Positions 7,564 through 17,043 of a stretch of 64,000 nucleotides of DNA are shown here, piece by piece; positions within the stretch are counted from its first letter, which is position 1; every line of letters begins with the position of its first letter. This DNA is from Oscillospiraceae bacterium (GTDB lineage: Bacteria > Bacillota > Clostridia > Oscillospirales > Oscillospiraceae): assembly GCA_916988195.3 (NCBI GenBank), contig CAKASQ030000028.1, positions 1-64,000 of the forward strand. The letters are read 5' to 3'. Below the pieces are notes generated by a model. The model made no database searches. It had not been told where the DNA came from and saw nothing but the letters and a program-made list of their open reading frames with translations. Position numbers and translations under genes: made by a program.

Positions 7564-8004
7564 TTATCGGGTGCAAAGCCAGTAGATGAGGCCGTAGACG
7601 ACGCTCGCCGTCATGCCGTAGACGATGACGGGCCCTGCGATCGTGAACATCTTGGCGGCCATGCCTGTCACAAAGCCCTCGGCCTTGAATTCGATGGCCG
7701 GTGATACAACGGCGTTTGCAAAGCCCGTGATCGGGACGATCGTGCCTGCACCCGCAATTTTCGCAATATCGTCGTACCAGCTGAGGCCCGTCAGAACGGC
7801 GCTCAGAAAGACAAGCGAGATGGCCGTGGCCGTGCCCGCCGCGTCCTTGTCGAGGCCCAGCTCTCCCCAGCCGTTTAAAATCAGCTGCCCAAGCGCGCAG
7901 ATCGTTCCGCCGATCAAAAAGCTGCAAAGAAGATCCTTCCATATCGGAGACTTTTTCGCAAGGCTTGCCACATATTTGTTGTATTCCTGATTCGTTATAT
8001 GCAT
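7564..8004 (-). CDS. spoVAC: Stage V sporulation protein AC
   Basis: This 146-residue membrane protein matches SpoVAC along its length: four hydrophobic segments, the GAGTIVPITGFANAVVSPAIEFKAEGFVTGMAAKMFTIAGPVIVYG block and the short C-terminus. SpoVAC is part of the SpoVA channel that moves dipicolinic acid into the forespore and releases it at germination. In most spore-formers it sits in an operon with spoVAD and spoVAE. Here it is alone, flanked by a convergent LysR gene and by rplQ, and a sigma-G-like promoter directly precedes it. The ATG at 8004 has GGGGG about 7 bases upstream. Confidence 0.93.
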   Translation of the reverse strand: MHITNQEYNKYVASLAKKSPIWKDLLCSFLIGGTICALGQLILNGWGELGLDKDAAGTATAISLVFLSAVLTGLSWYDDIAKIAGAGTIVPITGFANAVVSPAIEFKAEGFVTGMAAKMFTIAGPVIVYGMTASVVYGLIYWLCTR

Positions 8005-8023
8005 GAAAATTCCCCCTTTGGCC

Positions 8024-8053
8024 TAGTATGCGCCATCGGGGGAATTTTTACGC
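8024..8053 (-). promoter_or_regulatory. Candidate sigma-G promoter of spoVAC with RBS-sequestering hairpin
   Basis: The minus strand shows GCGTA (8049-8053), an 18-base spacer and CATACTA (8024-8030). CATACTA fits the sigma-G -10 consensus exactly, and GCGTA fits four of five -35 positions (GHATR). In longer transcripts, AAAATTCCCCC (about 8038-8048) could pair with GGGGGAATTTT around the ribosome binding site (about 8007-8016), hiding it. A transcript from the sigma-G site would start inside the loop and escape this. Confidence 0.55.
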
Positions 8054-8060
8054 AGGATGT

Positions 8061-8096
8061 AAAAAACCCTCCTTGACCAACATCAAAGAGGGTTTT
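8061..8096 (-). terminator. Terminator of the S10-spc-alpha operon after rplQ
   Basis: On the minus strand AAAACCCTCTTTGA and TCAAGGAGGGTTTT form a long stem with a short loop, ending in TTTTTT. It follows the rplQ stop directly. Confidence 0.85.
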
Positions 8097-8102
8097 AGAA
8101 AC

Positions 8103-8444
8103 TCAGACGAGCTCGATGACAGCCATCTCGGCTGCGTCGCCGCGGCGCGGGCCAAGGCGGGTCACGCGGGTATAGCCGCCGTTACGGTCGGCATACTTCG
8201 GAGCGATCTCCTTGAACAGCTTATTGGCAACATCTTCCTTGGTGATGTACGCCAGGGCTCTGCGATAGGAAGCCAGGGTGTTCTTCTTGCCAAGGGTGAT
8301 CATCTTCTCTGCAACGGGCTGGACTTCCTTCGCGCGGGTGAAGGTCGTCTCGATCTTGCCGTTTTCGAACAGATAGGTAGTCATAGCTCTGAGCATGGCC
8401 TTGCGCTGGTCGCTGGTTCTGCCGAGCTTTCTGGTACCAAACAT
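8103..8444 (-). CDS. rplQ: 50S ribosomal protein L17
   Basis: The 113-residue protein has the L17 signature [29 protein letters not shown] at the N-terminus. L17 lies near the peptide exit tunnel. It is the last gene of the ribosomal operon, 31 bases after rpoA and just before the terminator. AAGGAGG precedes the ATG. Confidence 0.97.
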   Translation of the reverse strand: MFGTRKLGRTSDQRKAMLRAMTTYLFENGKIETTFTRAKEVQPVAEKMITLGKKNTLASYRRALAYITKEDVANKLFKEIAPKYADRNGGYTRVTRLGPRRGDAAEMAVIELV

Positions 8445-8475
8445 AGGACTTTACCTCCTTCTTGAAAGGTTATCG

Positions 8476-9441
8476 TTAGTTATTGTTGGAATTCGTGGAA
8501 TCGTCGCTTGCCAGGGACAGACCCATCATGGCCAGCTTGTTCTGCACTTCCTCCAGAGACTTCCGGCCCATGTTGCGAACCTTCATCATATCCTCGCCGG
8601 TTCTGGAAATCAGATCCTCGACGTTGTTGATGTTGGCGCGCTTAAGGCAGTTGAAGCTTCGGACGGACAGGTCAAGCTCTTCGATGGTCATTTCCAGGAC
8701 CTTGTCGCGATGCGTCTCAGGCTTTTCCGCCATCGTCGGCTTGTTGGCCACGGTATCGGAAAGATCCGTGAACAGGCTCAGATGGTCGGACAAAATCTTT
8801 GCACCGAGGCTGACCGCATCTCTTGCGGAGATGGTAGAATCGGTCCAGACTTCGAGCGTAAGCTTGTCATAGTCTGTCATGTTGCCCACACGCGTGTTCT
8901 CAACGGTGTAGTTCACCTTGTAGACCGGCGTGTAGATCGAATCGACCGCAATCGTTCCGATGGGCATGGTGGGCGTCTTGTTCTTGTCGGACGAGACGTA
9001 TCCGCGGCCGTGGCTCAGCGTGATTTCCATGTTGAAGGTAGCATCGGGACCCAGCGTGCAAATGTGCTGATCGGGATTGAGAATCTCGACCTCGCCGTCC
9101 GCCTTGATATCGCTGGCTGTGACTTCGCGCTCACCGGTTGCGTCAATGAAGACGGTCTTTGTGCCCTGGCAATGCAGTCTCGCGATGATCTTCTTTACAT
9201 TCAGAACGATCTCCGTCACGTCTTCCTTGACGCCGGGAATCGTGGAGAACTCGTGCTGCACACCCGCGATCTTGATCGAGGTCGCGGCTGTGCCGGGCAG
9301 GGAGGAAAGAAGAATCCTGCGCAGAGAGTTGCCGAGGGTGGTGCCGTAGCCTCTTTCCAGAGGCTCGACGACGTATTTGCCGTAGGAGCCATCCTCCGGG
9401 GAATCCATACACTCAATACGCGGCTTTTCAATTTCTACCAT
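8476..9441 (-). CDS. rpoA: DNA-directed RNA polymerase alpha subunit
   Basis: The 321-residue subunit has the N-terminal assembly domain with [20 protein letters not shown] near residue 33. The C-terminal domain ([21 protein letters not shown], about residue 255 onward) contacts UP elements and activators. It has the usual place in the alpha operon between rpsD and rplQ. The tail ends in a short asparagine run. Confidence 0.98.
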   Translation of the reverse strand: MVEIEKPRIECMDSPEDGSYGKYVVEPLERGYGTTLGNSLRRILLSSLPGTAATSIKIAGVQHEFSTIPGVKEDVTEIVLNVKKIIARLHCQGTKTVFIDATGEREVTASDIKADGEVEILNPDQHICTLGPDATFNMEITLSHGRGYVSSDKNKTPTMPIGTIAVDSIYTPVYKVNYTVENTRVGNMTDYDKLTLEVWTDSTISARDAVSLGAKILSDHLSLFTDLSDTVANKPTMAEKPETHRDKVLEMTIEELDLSVRSFNCLKRANINNVEDLISRTGEDMMKVRNMGRKSLEEVQNKLAMMGLSLASDDSTNSNNN

Positions 9442-9522
9442 GAATAATTAAACCCTCCTTGTAACTGCGAAACCCGTAGTCTCGCTGCCGAATTCAGCTT
9501 ACCAATAAACGAGGGTGAAACG

Positions 9523-10119
9523 TTACTTGGAGTACAATTCGACGATCAGATTTTCTGCGATCTCAAAGTCAATATCGTCTCTTGCGGGCAGCGCAATAAC
9601 CTTACCGGTGAGGTTGTTCTTGTCTCTTTCCAGCCACTTCGGAGCGGCGACGAACGCGTCGTCTTCCTTCATCTTCTTGAAGCGGTTGTTGGAGCTGCTC
9701 TTTTCACTGACAGCGATCACATCGTTCACATCGACGAGGTAAGACGGGATGTTGACCGACTTGCCGTTGACGGTGTAGTGACCATGGTTCACCAGCTGAC
9801 GAGCCTCGCGGCGCGTGGAGGCGAAGCCCAGACGGTACACGACGTTGTCGAGACGGCGCTCGACGAGGCTCAGAAGAATTTCGCCGGTGTTGCCGTTCAT
9901 TCTTTCGGCCTTCTCGTAGTACATCCGGAACTGCTTTTCCAGAATGCCGTAGACAAACTTGACCTTCTGCTTCTCGGTCAGCTGCGTGCCATATTCGGAT
10001 TTCTTGGTTCTTCTCTTGCCGCCGGGGTTGCGGTTCGACTGCTTGCTGTAACCCATTGCAGCGGGAGATACGCCCAGCGTTCTGCAACGCTTCAATACAG
10101 GCTGTGTATTCTTTGCCAT
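9523..10119 (-). CDS. rpsD: 30S ribosomal protein S4
   Basis: The 198-residue protein has the S4 RNA-binding domain ([33 protein letters not shown]) at about residues 90-120. It is the form without the N-terminal zinc cysteines. S4 nucleates 30S assembly and in many bacteria regulates the alpha operon; no leader element for that was recognised here. Confidence 0.97.
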   Translation of the reverse strand: MAKNTQPVLKRCRTLGVSPAAMGYSKQSNRNPGGKRRTKKSEYGTQLTEKQKVKFVYGILEKQFRMYYEKAERMNGNTGEILLSLVERRLDNVVYRLGFASTRREARQLVNHGHYTVNGKSVNIPSYLVDVNDVIAVSEKSSSNNRFKKMKEDDAFVAAPKWLERDKNNLTGKVIALPARDDIDFEIAENLIVELYSK

Positions 10120-10140
10120 TACTATTCTCCTCCTTGCCTA

Positions 10141-10539
10141 TTACACGCGGCGGCGCTTCGGGGGACGGCAACCATTGTGCGGAATGGGGGTGACGTCCTT
10201 GATCATGGTGACTTCCAGACCAGCGGATTGCAGCGCGCGAATTGCGGACTCACGGCCCTGGCCGGGACCCTTGACGAAAACCTCAACGGTCTTCAGGCCA
10301 TAGTTGTCGACAGCTGCCTTCGCGGCGGTCTCAGCGACCATCTGCGCGGCGTACGGGGTCGACTTTCTGCTTCCGCGGAATCCGAGACCACCCGAGGAGG
10401 CCCAGGACAGAGCGTTACCGTTGGCGTCGGTCACGGTAACCATGGTGTTGTTAAAGGACGAGCGGATATGCACGGCGCCCTTTTCGATAACCTTGCGCTC
10501 ACGACGGCGCTTGATAACCTTCTTGACTGCTTTTGCCAT
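10141..10539 (-). CDS. rpsK: 30S ribosomal protein S11
   Basis: The 132-residue protein carries the S11 core ([43 protein letters not shown]) and the basic tail PPKRRRV. S11 forms part of the 30S platform at the mRNA exit. It is 17 bases downstream of rpsM. Confidence 0.97.
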   Translation of the reverse strand: MAKAVKKVIKRRRERKVIEKGAVHIRSSFNNTMVTVTDANGNALSWASSGGLGFRGSRKSTPYAAQMVAETAAKAAVDNYGLKTVEVFVKGPGQGRESAIRALQSAGLEVTMIKDVTPIPHNGCRPPKRRRV

Positions 10540-10556
10540 ACTATCTCACACTCCCC

Positions 10557-10925
10557 TTACTTCTTCTTGTTCGCAATGGTCTTCTTCGGGCCCTTGCGGG
10601 TACGAGCGTTGGTCTTCGTTCTCTGGCCGCGAACGGGCAGGCCACGACGGTGACGGACACCGCGGTAGCAGCCGATCTCGGTCAGGCGCTTGATGTTGAG
10701 CGCAACTTCACGGCGGAGGTCGCCCTCAATGGTGTAGTGTTTGTCAATAACTTCACGCAGAGCGGACTCCTGATCTTCCGTCAGATCCTTGACGCGGATG
10801 TCGCCATCCACACCGGCTGCCTTCAGGATGTCCTGCGCGCTTTTTCTGCCGATACCGTAGATATAAGTCAAACCGATTTCGATTCTCTTCTCACGGGGCA
10901 GGTCAATACCAGCAATACGTGCCAT
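10557..10925 (-). CDS. rpsM: 30S ribosomal protein S13
   Basis: The 122-residue protein has the S13 helix-two-turn-helix ([17 protein letters not shown]) and the basic tail [22 protein letters not shown] that reaches the decoding region. It lies between rpmJ and rpsK as in other Firmicutes. Confidence 0.97.
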   Translation of the reverse strand: MARIAGIDLPREKRIEIGLTYIYGIGRKSAQDILKAAGVDGDIRVKDLTEDQESALREVIDKHYTIEGDLRREVALNIKRLTEIGCYRGVRHRRGLPVRGQRTKTNARTRKGPKKTIANKKK

Positions 10926-10945
10926 ACTATTCAGAGCACCTCCTA

Positions 10946-11059
10946 TTAACCTTGTCTCTGCTTATGCTTCGGGTTTTCGCAAATTACCATAACACGGCCC
11001 TTGCGCTTGATGATCTTGCACTTTTCGCACATGGGCTTAACGGACGGTCTTACCTTCAT
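10946..11059 (-). CDS. rpmJ: 50S ribosomal protein L36
   Basis: A 37-residue reading frame begins [21 protein letters not shown] and ends KHKQRQG. It has the CxxC...C...H zinc ribbon (C11, C14, C27, H33 by count) of zinc-binding L36. The ATG at 11059 lies between infA and rpsM, the usual position. Confidence 0.95.
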   Translation of the reverse strand: MKVRPSVKPMCEKCKIIKRKGRVMVICENPKHKQRQG

Positions 11060-11089
11060 ACTGTTAACCTCCATTTGAGCACAGTGGCT

Positions 11090-11308
11090 CTATTTACTTC
11101 TCCATGTGATTCTGCCTCTGGTTAAATCATACGGCGACATCTGGACTGTCACCTTGTCTCCGGGCAGAATCTTGATAAAGTTCATCCGGAGCTTGCCGGA
11201 AATATGCGCCAGAATGGTGTGCCCGCCGCCGATATCGACGGAGAACATGGCATTCGGCAGTGCATCGGTTACGATGCCCTCAAGTTCGATTACGTCGTCT
11301 TTTGCCAA
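11090..11308 (-). CDS. infA: Translation initiation factor IF-1
   Basis: The 72-residue OB-fold protein ([52 protein letters not shown]) is IF-1. It occupies the A site during initiation. There is no ATG start. Two TTG codons are available, at 11314 and 11308. The family almost always begins M-A/S-K-D/E-D, which favours TTG 11308, although AAGGGGG is closer to 11314. Use of TTG here should keep IF-1 output modest. It overlaps or abuts the KOW gene stop. Confidence 0.93.
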   Translation of the reverse strand: MAKDDVIELEGIVTDALPNAMFSVDIGGGHTILAHISGKLRMNFIKILPGDKVTVQMSPYDLTRGRITWRSK

Positions 11309-11314
11309 GATCAA

Positions 11315-11602
11315 TTAACCCCCTTGGTTTTGACTATTGAATGTTTGGCCGATGACGGCCAATTCCCTTCGTAATTCGCTGTTGAGTACCTTGTCGCCGT
11401 TGCGAATTTTCTCGGCGACGCGGGATGCATACAAAGGGAGCTTCCGGACGTGCCGTCGCTTTTTGCGCTTCGGGCTTTCCAGCCTTCGTCCCTTGCCGTC
11501 TGCGAGGTAGACAAACTGATCATCCGTGTCGATCACGAAGAAGAGCTGTCCCTTGTCGCGTCCTGCAAGCGAAACAATCATGTCCGCTTTGGATACTTCC
11601 AT
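11315..11602 (-). CDS. KOW-domain RNA-binding protein (L14e-like)
   Basis: The 95-residue basic protein starts with a KOW-like strand, DMIVSLAGRDKGQLFFVID, followed by GKGRRLESPKRKKRRHVRKL. It resembles the small KOW or L14e-like proteins found between map and infA in many Clostridia. Its molecular role is not established; binding to rRNA or the translation apparatus is inferred from the domain and the operon. The ATG is 4 bases after the map stop, with GAGGGG upstream. Confidence 0.8.
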   Translation of the reverse strand: MEVSKADMIVSLAGRDKGQLFFVIDTDDQFVYLADGKGRRLESPKRKKRRHVRKLPLYASRVAEKIRNGDKVLNSELRRELAVIGQTFNSQNQGG

Positions 11603-11606
11603 GTTT

Positions 11607-12362
11607 TCAAAGCCCCTCTGTAACGGTGAGAATTTCCGGCTCGCCGTCGGTAATCAGAATTGAGTTTTCGTAGTGGGCCGCGAGCTTGCCATCGGCAGTT
11701 ACAGTCGTCCATTTGTCCTTCAGGACGCGTACTTCGTACGTTCCCTCCGTGACCATCGGTTCGATTGCCAGGGTCATGCCTTTGACCATCCGCGGGCCTC
11801 GGCCGGGGGCGCCAAAATTGGGAACTTCCGGTTCTTCATGCAGATGCTCGCCCACACCGTGGCCGACAAACGCGCGGACAACGCCAAAGCCCTGGCTTTC
11901 CACGTATGTCTGAACAGCATGGCCGATGTCGGAGATCCGGTATCCCTGACGTGCAAATTTGATGCCCTCGTAGAAGCTCTGTTCTGTTACCGTAATGAGC
12001 TTTTGTGCCTGTGCAGAAATCTTTCCGCAGGCAAAGGTTCCGGCGCAGTCACCGGTAAAACCGCCCCACTGCGCGCCCACATCGATCGAAACAATGTCGC
12101 CCTCCTGGAGAACCCGGTGTCCCGGGATCCCATGGATGACCACCTCGTTGACCGAAATGCAGACGCTTGCGGGGAACCCTCCATAGCCGAGGAAGGTTGG
12201 TTTTGCGCCCTGCGACACGATATAATCGTGTACCGCCTTATCGATCTGTCTGGTTGTGACGCCCGGCCTTACCATTTCGCCTGCCAAAGCACGCGCTGCC
12301 GCGGTAATTCTACAGGCCTTGCGCATAACCTCTATCTCGCGCTCATTTTTGACTGGAATCAT
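11607..12362 (-). CDS. map: Type I methionine aminopeptidase
   Basis: The 251-residue enzyme has the dinuclear metal ligands in the MetAP pattern. They are SIDVGAQWGGFTGDCAGTF (two Asp), FVGHGVGEHLHEEPEVPNFG (His), AIEPMVTEG (Glu) and the terminal NSILITDGEPEILT (Glu). It removes the initiator methionine from nascent proteins. It starts 2 bases after adk. Confidence 0.97.
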   Translation of the reverse strand: MIPVKNEREIEVMRKACRITAAARALAGEMVRPGVTTRQIDKAVHDYIVSQGAKPTFLGYGGFPASVCISVNEVVIHGIPGHRVLQEGDIVSIDVGAQWGGFTGDCAGTFACGKISAQAQKLITVTEQSFYEGIKFARQGYRISDIGHAVQTYVESQGFGVVRAFVGHGVGEHLHEEPEVPNFGAPGRGPRMVKGMTLAIEPMVTEGTYEVRVLKDKWTTVTADGKLAAHYENSILITDGEPEILTVTEGL

Positions 12363-12364
12363 AC

Positions 12365-12997
12365 TTAAACACCCAATGCCGCGAGAATGTCCTTCGTCGC
12401 GGACTCGATCGGCTGGTTGCCTTCAACCAGCTTCAGAACGCCGAGCTTCTCATAGAAATTCTTGAGCGGCTCAGTCTCCGCATGGAAAACCTTCAGGCGG
12501 TTTTTGACGGTTTCGGGCGCGTCGTCCTTGCGGATGACGAGCTCCTTGCCGCAAGCGTCGCAGATGCCTTCGACCTTGGGCGGGTGTGCCGTGATGTGAT
12601 AGCTTGCGCCGCAGCTGCCGCAGACACGGCGGCCGGTCATGCGCGCTTCAATCACAGCGTCTTCGATCTCGATCGAGATCACGCGATCAAAATGAATGCC
12701 TGCCGCCTCGAGCGCTTCCGCCTGCGGAATCGTGCGGGGCACGCCGTCGAGGATGAAGCCGTTTGCGCAATCAGGCTGCGCCACACGCTCCGAGACGATG
12801 CCGATGATGACATCGTCCGGAACGAGCTTGCCCGCGTCCATAAAGCTCTTCGCTTTCAGACCGGTCTCGGTGCCGTTTTTGATCGCTTCGCGAAGAATGT
12901 TGCCAGTGGAAATGGTCGGGATATGCAGCTTCTCGCTGATAATCTCAGCCTGCGTACCCTTTCCTGCTCCGGGAGCTCCCAAAAGAATCAGTTTCAT
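12365..12997 (-). CDS. adk: Adenylate kinase
   Basis: The 210-residue enzyme has the P-loop GAPGAGKGTQ at residue 7, the NMP-binding region, and a LID domain with four cysteines (CGSCG...CDACG) that would bind zinc, as in Gram-positive adenylate kinases. FILDGVPRTIPQAE is the usual DG(F/V)PR motif. It interconverts ATP, ADP and AMP. It lies between secY and map as in most Firmicutes. Confidence 0.97.
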   Translation of the reverse strand: MKLILLGAPGAGKGTQAEIISEKLHIPTISTGNILREAIKNGTETGLKAKSFMDAGKLVPDDVIIGIVSERVAQPDCANGFILDGVPRTIPQAEALEAAGIHFDRVISIEIEDAVIEARMTGRRVCGSCGASYHITAHPPKVEGICDACGKELVIRKDDAPETVKNRLKVFHAETEPLKNFYEKLGVLKLVEGNQPIESATKDILAALGV

Positions 12998-13013
12998 TTC
13001 CGATCCCTCCGGC

Positions 13014-14300
13014 TTACTCCAGGAAGCCTTTGTAGTGGCGCATCAGCATCTGTGCTTCCAGAGCCTTCACGGTCTCAAGTGCCACACCAACAACGATGAT
13101 GACAGACGTACCGCCAATGCCGAGCGACGAGTTGCCGATGATGATGCCGACGAGAATCGGCATAATTGCCACGATTGCAAGATACAGAGCGCCAAAGAGC
13201 GTAATCTTGTTAATAACCTTCAGAATGAAATCAGCCGTGGGCTTGCCCGGGCGGAAGCCGGGGATGAAGCCGCCGTTCTTCTTGAGATTGTTGGCGATTT
13301 CGATCGGGTTAAACTGGATGGTGGAATAGAAGTAGCTGAACGCGATGATCAGCAGGAAATAGCACACCAGATAGACAGCGCTCTTGTTATCGAAGACGTA
13401 CTTGTTCATCCAAGCCCAGAAGCCGGTGCTGCTCGTGCCGGTAAAGGCGATAATCGTCGCGGGCAGAGAAGCGATGGACTGTGCGAAGATGATAGGCAGG
13501 ACGCCGGACATGTTGACCTTGATGGGCAGGTGCGTGGACTGACCACCATACATTTTCCGTCCAACGACACGCTTTGCGTACTGCACGGGGATTCTGCGCT
13601 CGGAGTTCGTGATGAACACGATGAAGACCATGATCGCCAGAATGCCGACGACGAGCAGAATCGCGGTGTACCACTTGAGAGTGCCGTTCGAAAGAGACGT
13701 GACCATGTTGCTGACGAGCTGCGGAATACGGGAGACGATACCGGCGAACAGGATCATGGAAATACCGTTGCCAATGCCGAACTCGTTAATCTGCTCGCCC
13801 ATCCACATCAGGAAGGACGCGCCTGCCGTAAAGGTCAGGACGATCACGAGGCCGTAGACAAAGCCCGTCTGGCTCAACAGGCTGTAGTTCTTGAGCATCA
13901 CATAGTACGCAAAGCCCATGAGAAGCCCGAGGCCGATGGTCGTGTAGCGGGTGATGTTCTGGATCTTCTTGCGGCCTTCCTCACCGTCTTCCTTGGCCAG
14001 ACGTTCCAGGGCCGGAATCGCGATGGTCAGGAGCTCGATGATAATGGAGGCGTTGATGTAGGGCTGAATACCGAGCGCAAACACGGTAGCCTGCGAGAAC
14101 GCAGAGCCCGACATGGCGTTATAAAGACCAAGAACGGTGTTCGCCAGCTGCGTGGTGAAGTAGTTGTTCAGCGCAACGACGTTGACATAGGGAACGGGGA
14201 CGCAGTTGCCGAGACGATAGATCAGCATCACGATGAGCGTGAAGAGGATCTTTTTGCGGAGCTCGGGGATCTTCCAGGCGTTACGGAGTGTAGTAAACAC
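13014..14300 (-). CDS. secY: Protein translocase subunit SecY
   Basis: The 428-residue protein has ten hydrophobic segments and SecY hallmarks (LGIQPYINASIIIELL, NGISMILFAGIVSRIP, VVGVALETVKALEAQMLMRHYKGFL). It forms the protein-conducting channel with SecE and SecG. The start is a GTG immediately after the rplO stop, with GAGG overlapping the end of rplO, so translation is probably coupled. Confidence 0.97.
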   Translation of the reverse strand: MFTTLRNAWKIPELRKKILFTLIVMLIYRLGNCVPVPYVNVVALNNYFTTQLANTVLGLYNAMSGSAFSQATVFALGIQPYINASIIIELLTIAIPALERLAKEDGEEGRKKIQNITRYTTIGLGLLMGFAYYVMLKNYSLLSQTGFVYGLVIVLTFTAGASFLMWMGEQINEFGIGNGISMILFAGIVSRIPQLVSNMVTSLSNGTLKWYTAILLVVGILAIMVFIVFITNSERRIPVQYAKRVVGRKMYGGQSTHLPIKVNMSGVLPIIFAQSIASLPATIIAFTGTSSTGFWAWMNKYVFDNKSAVYLVCYFLLIIAFSYFYSTIQFNPIEIANNLKKNGGFIPGFRPGKPTADFILKVINKITLFGALYLAIVAIMPILVGIIIGNSSLGIGGTSVIIVVGVALETVKALEAQMLMRHYKGFLE

Positions 14301-14741
14301 TTACACCACCTCGGCCTTTCCGCCTGCCTTTTCGATTTTTTCCTTGGCAGACTCGGAGAAAGCCGCAGCCTTCACCGTGACCTTCTTCGTCACATTACCG
14401 TTGCCGAGAACCTTCAGGCCGTACTTGCAGTCCTGAAGAATGCCCTTTGCGATGAGAGCGGCGGAGTCGACGACCGCGCCGTCTTCAAACTGGTTGAGAA
14501 CCGCGACGTTCACAGCCGTCAGGGGCTTTGCGAAGATGTTGTTGAAGCCGCGCTTCGGGATGCGACGTGCCAGAGGCATCTGGCCGCCTTCAAAGCCGAT
14601 GCGGAGCTTGCCGCCCGAACGGGCCTTCTGGCCCTTGTGTCCGCGGCCTGCGGTCTTGCCGTTGCCCGTCGCCGAGCCGCGGCCCTTGCGCTTATTGACA
14701 TGGGTAGAACCCATAACCGGAGCAAGTTCGTGTAAATTCAT
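14301..14741 (-). CDS. rplO: 50S ribosomal protein L15
   Basis: The 146-residue protein shows the L15 glycine- and arginine-rich N-terminus (RKGRGSATGNGKTAGRGHKGQKARSGG) and a folded C-terminal half. L15 is a late assembly protein of the 50S central core. It abuts secY. Confidence 0.97.
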   Translation of the reverse strand: MNLHELAPVMGSTHVNKRKGRGSATGNGKTAGRGHKGQKARSGGKLRIGFEGGQMPLARRIPKRGFNNIFAKPLTAVNVAVLNQFEDGAVVDSAALIAKGILQDCKYGLKVLGNGNVTKKVTVKAAAFSESAKEKIEKAGGKAEVV

Positions 14742-14754
14742 CTACTTGTCCTCC

Positions 14755-14937
14755 TTACTGTTCTTCCGTGACCTGGAGCAGGTAACCGATCTTGGCGATC
14801 TTACCGCGGGTCTGGGTGTTGTCAGGCTGAACGGTCTCCTGACCGATCTTGCGCAGACCGAGCGAATGCGCAGTCGCGATGTGCTTTTCAAGACGGCCGT
14901 TGAGGCTCTTGACAAGCTTGATTCTCAGATTTGCCAT
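14755..14937 (-). CDS. rpmD: 50S ribosomal protein L30
   Basis: The 60-residue protein begins MANLRIKLVKSLNG, with the L30 pattern HSLGLRKIGQETVQPDNTQTRGKIAKIGYLL. ATG 14937 follows GGAGG; an extension upstream lacks homology. It lies between rpsE and rplO. Confidence 0.95.
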   Translation of the reverse strand: MANLRIKLVKSLNGRLEKHIATAHSLGLRKIGQETVQPDNTQTRGKIAKIGYLLQVTEEQ

Positions 14938-14950
14938 TTCAGAGTCCTCC

Positions 14951-15469
14951 TTAACCGACAATTTCTTCGACGCTCTTGCCGCGGATGCGGGCAACAGCGG
15001 CAGCGTTGCGCAGGCTCATCAGGCCCTGCATCGTCGCCTTGACAACGTTCTGGGGGTTGTTCGAGCGCAGGCACTTCGCACGGATGTTGGAAATGCCGGC
15101 AGCCTCCATGACCGCACGGACAGCGCCGCCGGCGATGATGCCGGTGCCTTCGGGTGCGGGCTTGAGCATGACGCGGCCCGCGCCGAATACGCCGATCACT
15201 TCATGGGGAATGGTGGTACCCTCGAGGGTGACCTTGACCATGTTCTTCTTTGCGTCAGCAATGCCCTTGAGGATTGCTTCGGAAACTTCAGCAGCCTTGC
15301 CGAGGCCGTAGCCCACGGTGCCCTTGCCGTCGCCGACAACAACCAGAGCGGAGAACTTCATAACACGGCCGCCCTTGACGGTTTTGGAAACACGGTTCAG
15401 ATAAACAACCTTCTCGATCATCTCGGGAGCGTTGTCTTCCTTCGGTGCTCTGTCTCTATTGTAAGCCAT
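14951..15469 (-). CDS. rpsE: 30S ribosomal protein S5
   Basis: The 172-residue protein has the double-stranded RNA-binding S5 domain ([41 protein letters not shown]) and the C-terminal S5 fold. It contributes to decoding accuracy and mRNA unwinding at the entry channel. Confidence 0.97.
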   Translation of the reverse strand: MAYNRDRAPKEDNAPEMIEKVVYLNRVSKTVKGGRVMKFSALVVVGDGKGTVGYGLGKAAEVSEAILKGIADAKKNMVKVTLEGTTIPHEVIGVFGAGRVMLKPAPEGTGIIAGGAVRAVMEAAGISNIRAKCLRSNNPQNVVKATMQGLMSLRNAAAVARIRGKSVEEIVG

Positions 15470-15486
15470 TGTTCATCCTCCTCCGA

Positions 15487-15846
15487 TTAGAATTCCAGGC
15501 CGCCTTCGCGGGCGCCCTCAGCAAGCTCTGCCACACGGCCGTGATAGATATAACCACCGCGGTCGAAAACGACAGTGTCGATGCCCTTTGCCTTTGCGCG
15601 CTCTGCAACCAGCTTGCCGACCTTGCGGGCAGCTTCCTTGTTGCCGGTAGCGCCTTCGAATTCCTTGTCAAGAGTGGATGCGGAAACCAGCGTGACGCCG
15701 TTGACGTCGTCGATGACCTGTGCGTAGATGTTCGCGTTGCTGCGATAAACATTCAGGCGAGGTCTTTCGGGCGTGCCGGAGATCTTGCCGCGCACTCTGG
15801 TGTGGCGCTTCATACGCTGCGCATTCTTATCAAACGTTTTAACCAT
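15487..15846 (-). CDS. rplR: 50S ribosomal protein L18
   Basis: The 119-residue protein begins [19 protein letters not shown] and has the L18 core [18 protein letters not shown] and [26 protein letters not shown]. It binds 5S rRNA with L5. Confidence 0.97.
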   Translation of the reverse strand: MVKTFDKNAQRMKRHTRVRGKISGTPERPRLNVYRSNANIYAQVIDDVNGVTLVSASTLDKEFEGATGNKEAARKVGKLVAERAKAKGIDTVVFDRGGYIYHGRVAELAEGAREGGLEF

Positions 15847-15863
15847 TATGGCACACCTCCTAA

Positions 15864-16409
15864 TTATTTCTTACCGCCGGCCTTGCCTTCTTTATGGCGA
15901 ATGACCTCAGTCGTATACTTGATACCCTTGCCCTTATAGGGTTCAGGCGGTCTCTTGGCTCTGACGTTGGCGGCGAACTGGCCGACCTTCTGCTTGTCAA
16001 TGCCGTGGACGATCACCTTGTTGGGAGCCGGAACCTCGATGGTGATGCCATCGATCTCTTCCATGGTCACAAGGTGGGAGTAGCCAAGGTTCATGACGAG
16101 CTTGCTGCCTTCCTTGCTGGCTCTGTAGCCGACACCGTTGATGTCGAGCTCCTTCTTGAAGCCATCGGTAACACCGACAACCATATCGTGGATGAGGCTG
16201 CGGGTCAGACCGTGCAGGCTCTTGTGGAGCTTATCTTCGGACGGGCGGCCAACATGGATCACGCCGTCTTCAACCTTGATGATCATTTCAGGACGCATTG
16301 TCTGCGTCAGCGTGCCCTTCGGACCCTTGACGGTCACGACGTTCGGCTCAACGATGGAGACCTCAACGCCTGCGGGGATGGTAACGGGCATTCTACCAAT
16401 TCTAGACAT
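15864..16409 (-). CDS. rplF: 50S ribosomal protein L6
   Basis: The 181-residue protein carries two L6 domains and the signature [26 protein letters not shown] near the C-terminus. L6 sits near the factor-binding site. Confidence 0.97.
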   Translation of the reverse strand: MSRIGRMPVTIPAGVEVSIVEPNVVTVKGPKGTLTQTMRPEMIIKVEDGVIHVGRPSEDKLHKSLHGLTRSLIHDMVVGVTDGFKKELDINGVGYRASKEGSKLVMNLGYSHLVTMEEIDGITIEVPAPNKVIVHGIDKQKVGQFAANVRAKRPPEPYKGKGIKYTTEVIRHKEGKAGGKK

Positions 16410-16424
16410 CGTTCAATACCCTCC

Positions 16425-16823
16425 TTACCATACGAATGCCAGGACTTCGCCGCCGACATGGTTCGCGCGAGCCTTCTTGTCGGTCATGACGCCCTTGGAC
16501 GTGGAAATAATCGCAATGCCGAGGCCCTTGAGGACTCTGGGCAGCTCGTCAGCACCGGCGTACACACGCAGGCCGGGCTTGGAAACTCTGCGAAGGCCGC
16601 TGATGACCTTTTCCTTACCAGCGAGGTACTTCAGCTGGATGCGGATGATACCCTGGGTACCGTCGTCAACGATCTCAAAGGACTTGATGTAGCCTTCGTC
16701 GAGCAGGATCTGTGCGATGGCCTTCTTCAGGTTGGAAGCAGGAACGTCCACAGACTCGTGTTTTGCCGTGTTTGCATTCCGGATGCGGGTCAGCATATCG
16801 GCAACGGGATCAGTGATTTGCAT
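16425..16823 (-). CDS. rpsH: 30S ribosomal protein S8
   Basis: The 132-residue protein ([16 protein letters not shown] at the N-terminus, [27 protein letters not shown] at the C-terminus) is S8, a central-domain 16S binder. Unlike its neighbours it is separated from the upstream gene, rpsN, by over 300 bases. Confidence 0.97.
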   Translation of the reverse strand: MQITDPVADMLTRIRNANTAKHESVDVPASNLKKAIAQILLDEGYIKSFEIVDDGTQGIIRIQLKYLAGKEKVISGLRRVSKPGLRVYAGADELPRVLKGLGIAIISTSKGVMTDKKARANHVGGEVLAFVW

Positions 16824-16839
16824 TTGTTTTTCCTCCTAG

Positions 16840-17043
16840 TTTGAAGTTACCGCGAAAGCGGTTCCGGTGACGAGGTATCACGACTAATCGATCCGGCAGG
16901 CAAACGCCCGCCAATTAACCGTGACCTTTCGTCATCCTTATTTTTATCGTTGGAGGGCGGCAGAGCCGCCCTGGCGATAACTGATGGATGAGGCTTGCGG
17001 CCTCGCTTCACTTCAACTGCTCTCTAAGCTTTCAGAGGGCAGA
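16840..17043 (-). other. Hairpin-rich spacer inside the spc operon (rpsN-rpsH)
   Basis: No coding frame is credible in this stretch. It holds a GAAA-tetraloop hairpin (ACCGC/GCGGT near 16850-16863) and a strong hairpin at 16945-16980. The latter joins TTATCG/CGATAA with AGGGCGGC/GCCGCCCT. GAGGC/GCCTC and CTCT/AGAG stems follow near 17000-17040. All other spacers in the operon are about 20 bases or less except rpsJ-rplC (about 130). It may be part of an inserted palindromic element or an internal regulatory or processing site. Confidence 0.55.

Noticed and set aside
12696-14735. A 679-codon open frame on the plus strand opposite adk, secY and rplO
   Set aside because: It is antisense to well-conserved genes, has no ribosome binding site, and its composition is the mirror of GC-rich codon usage.
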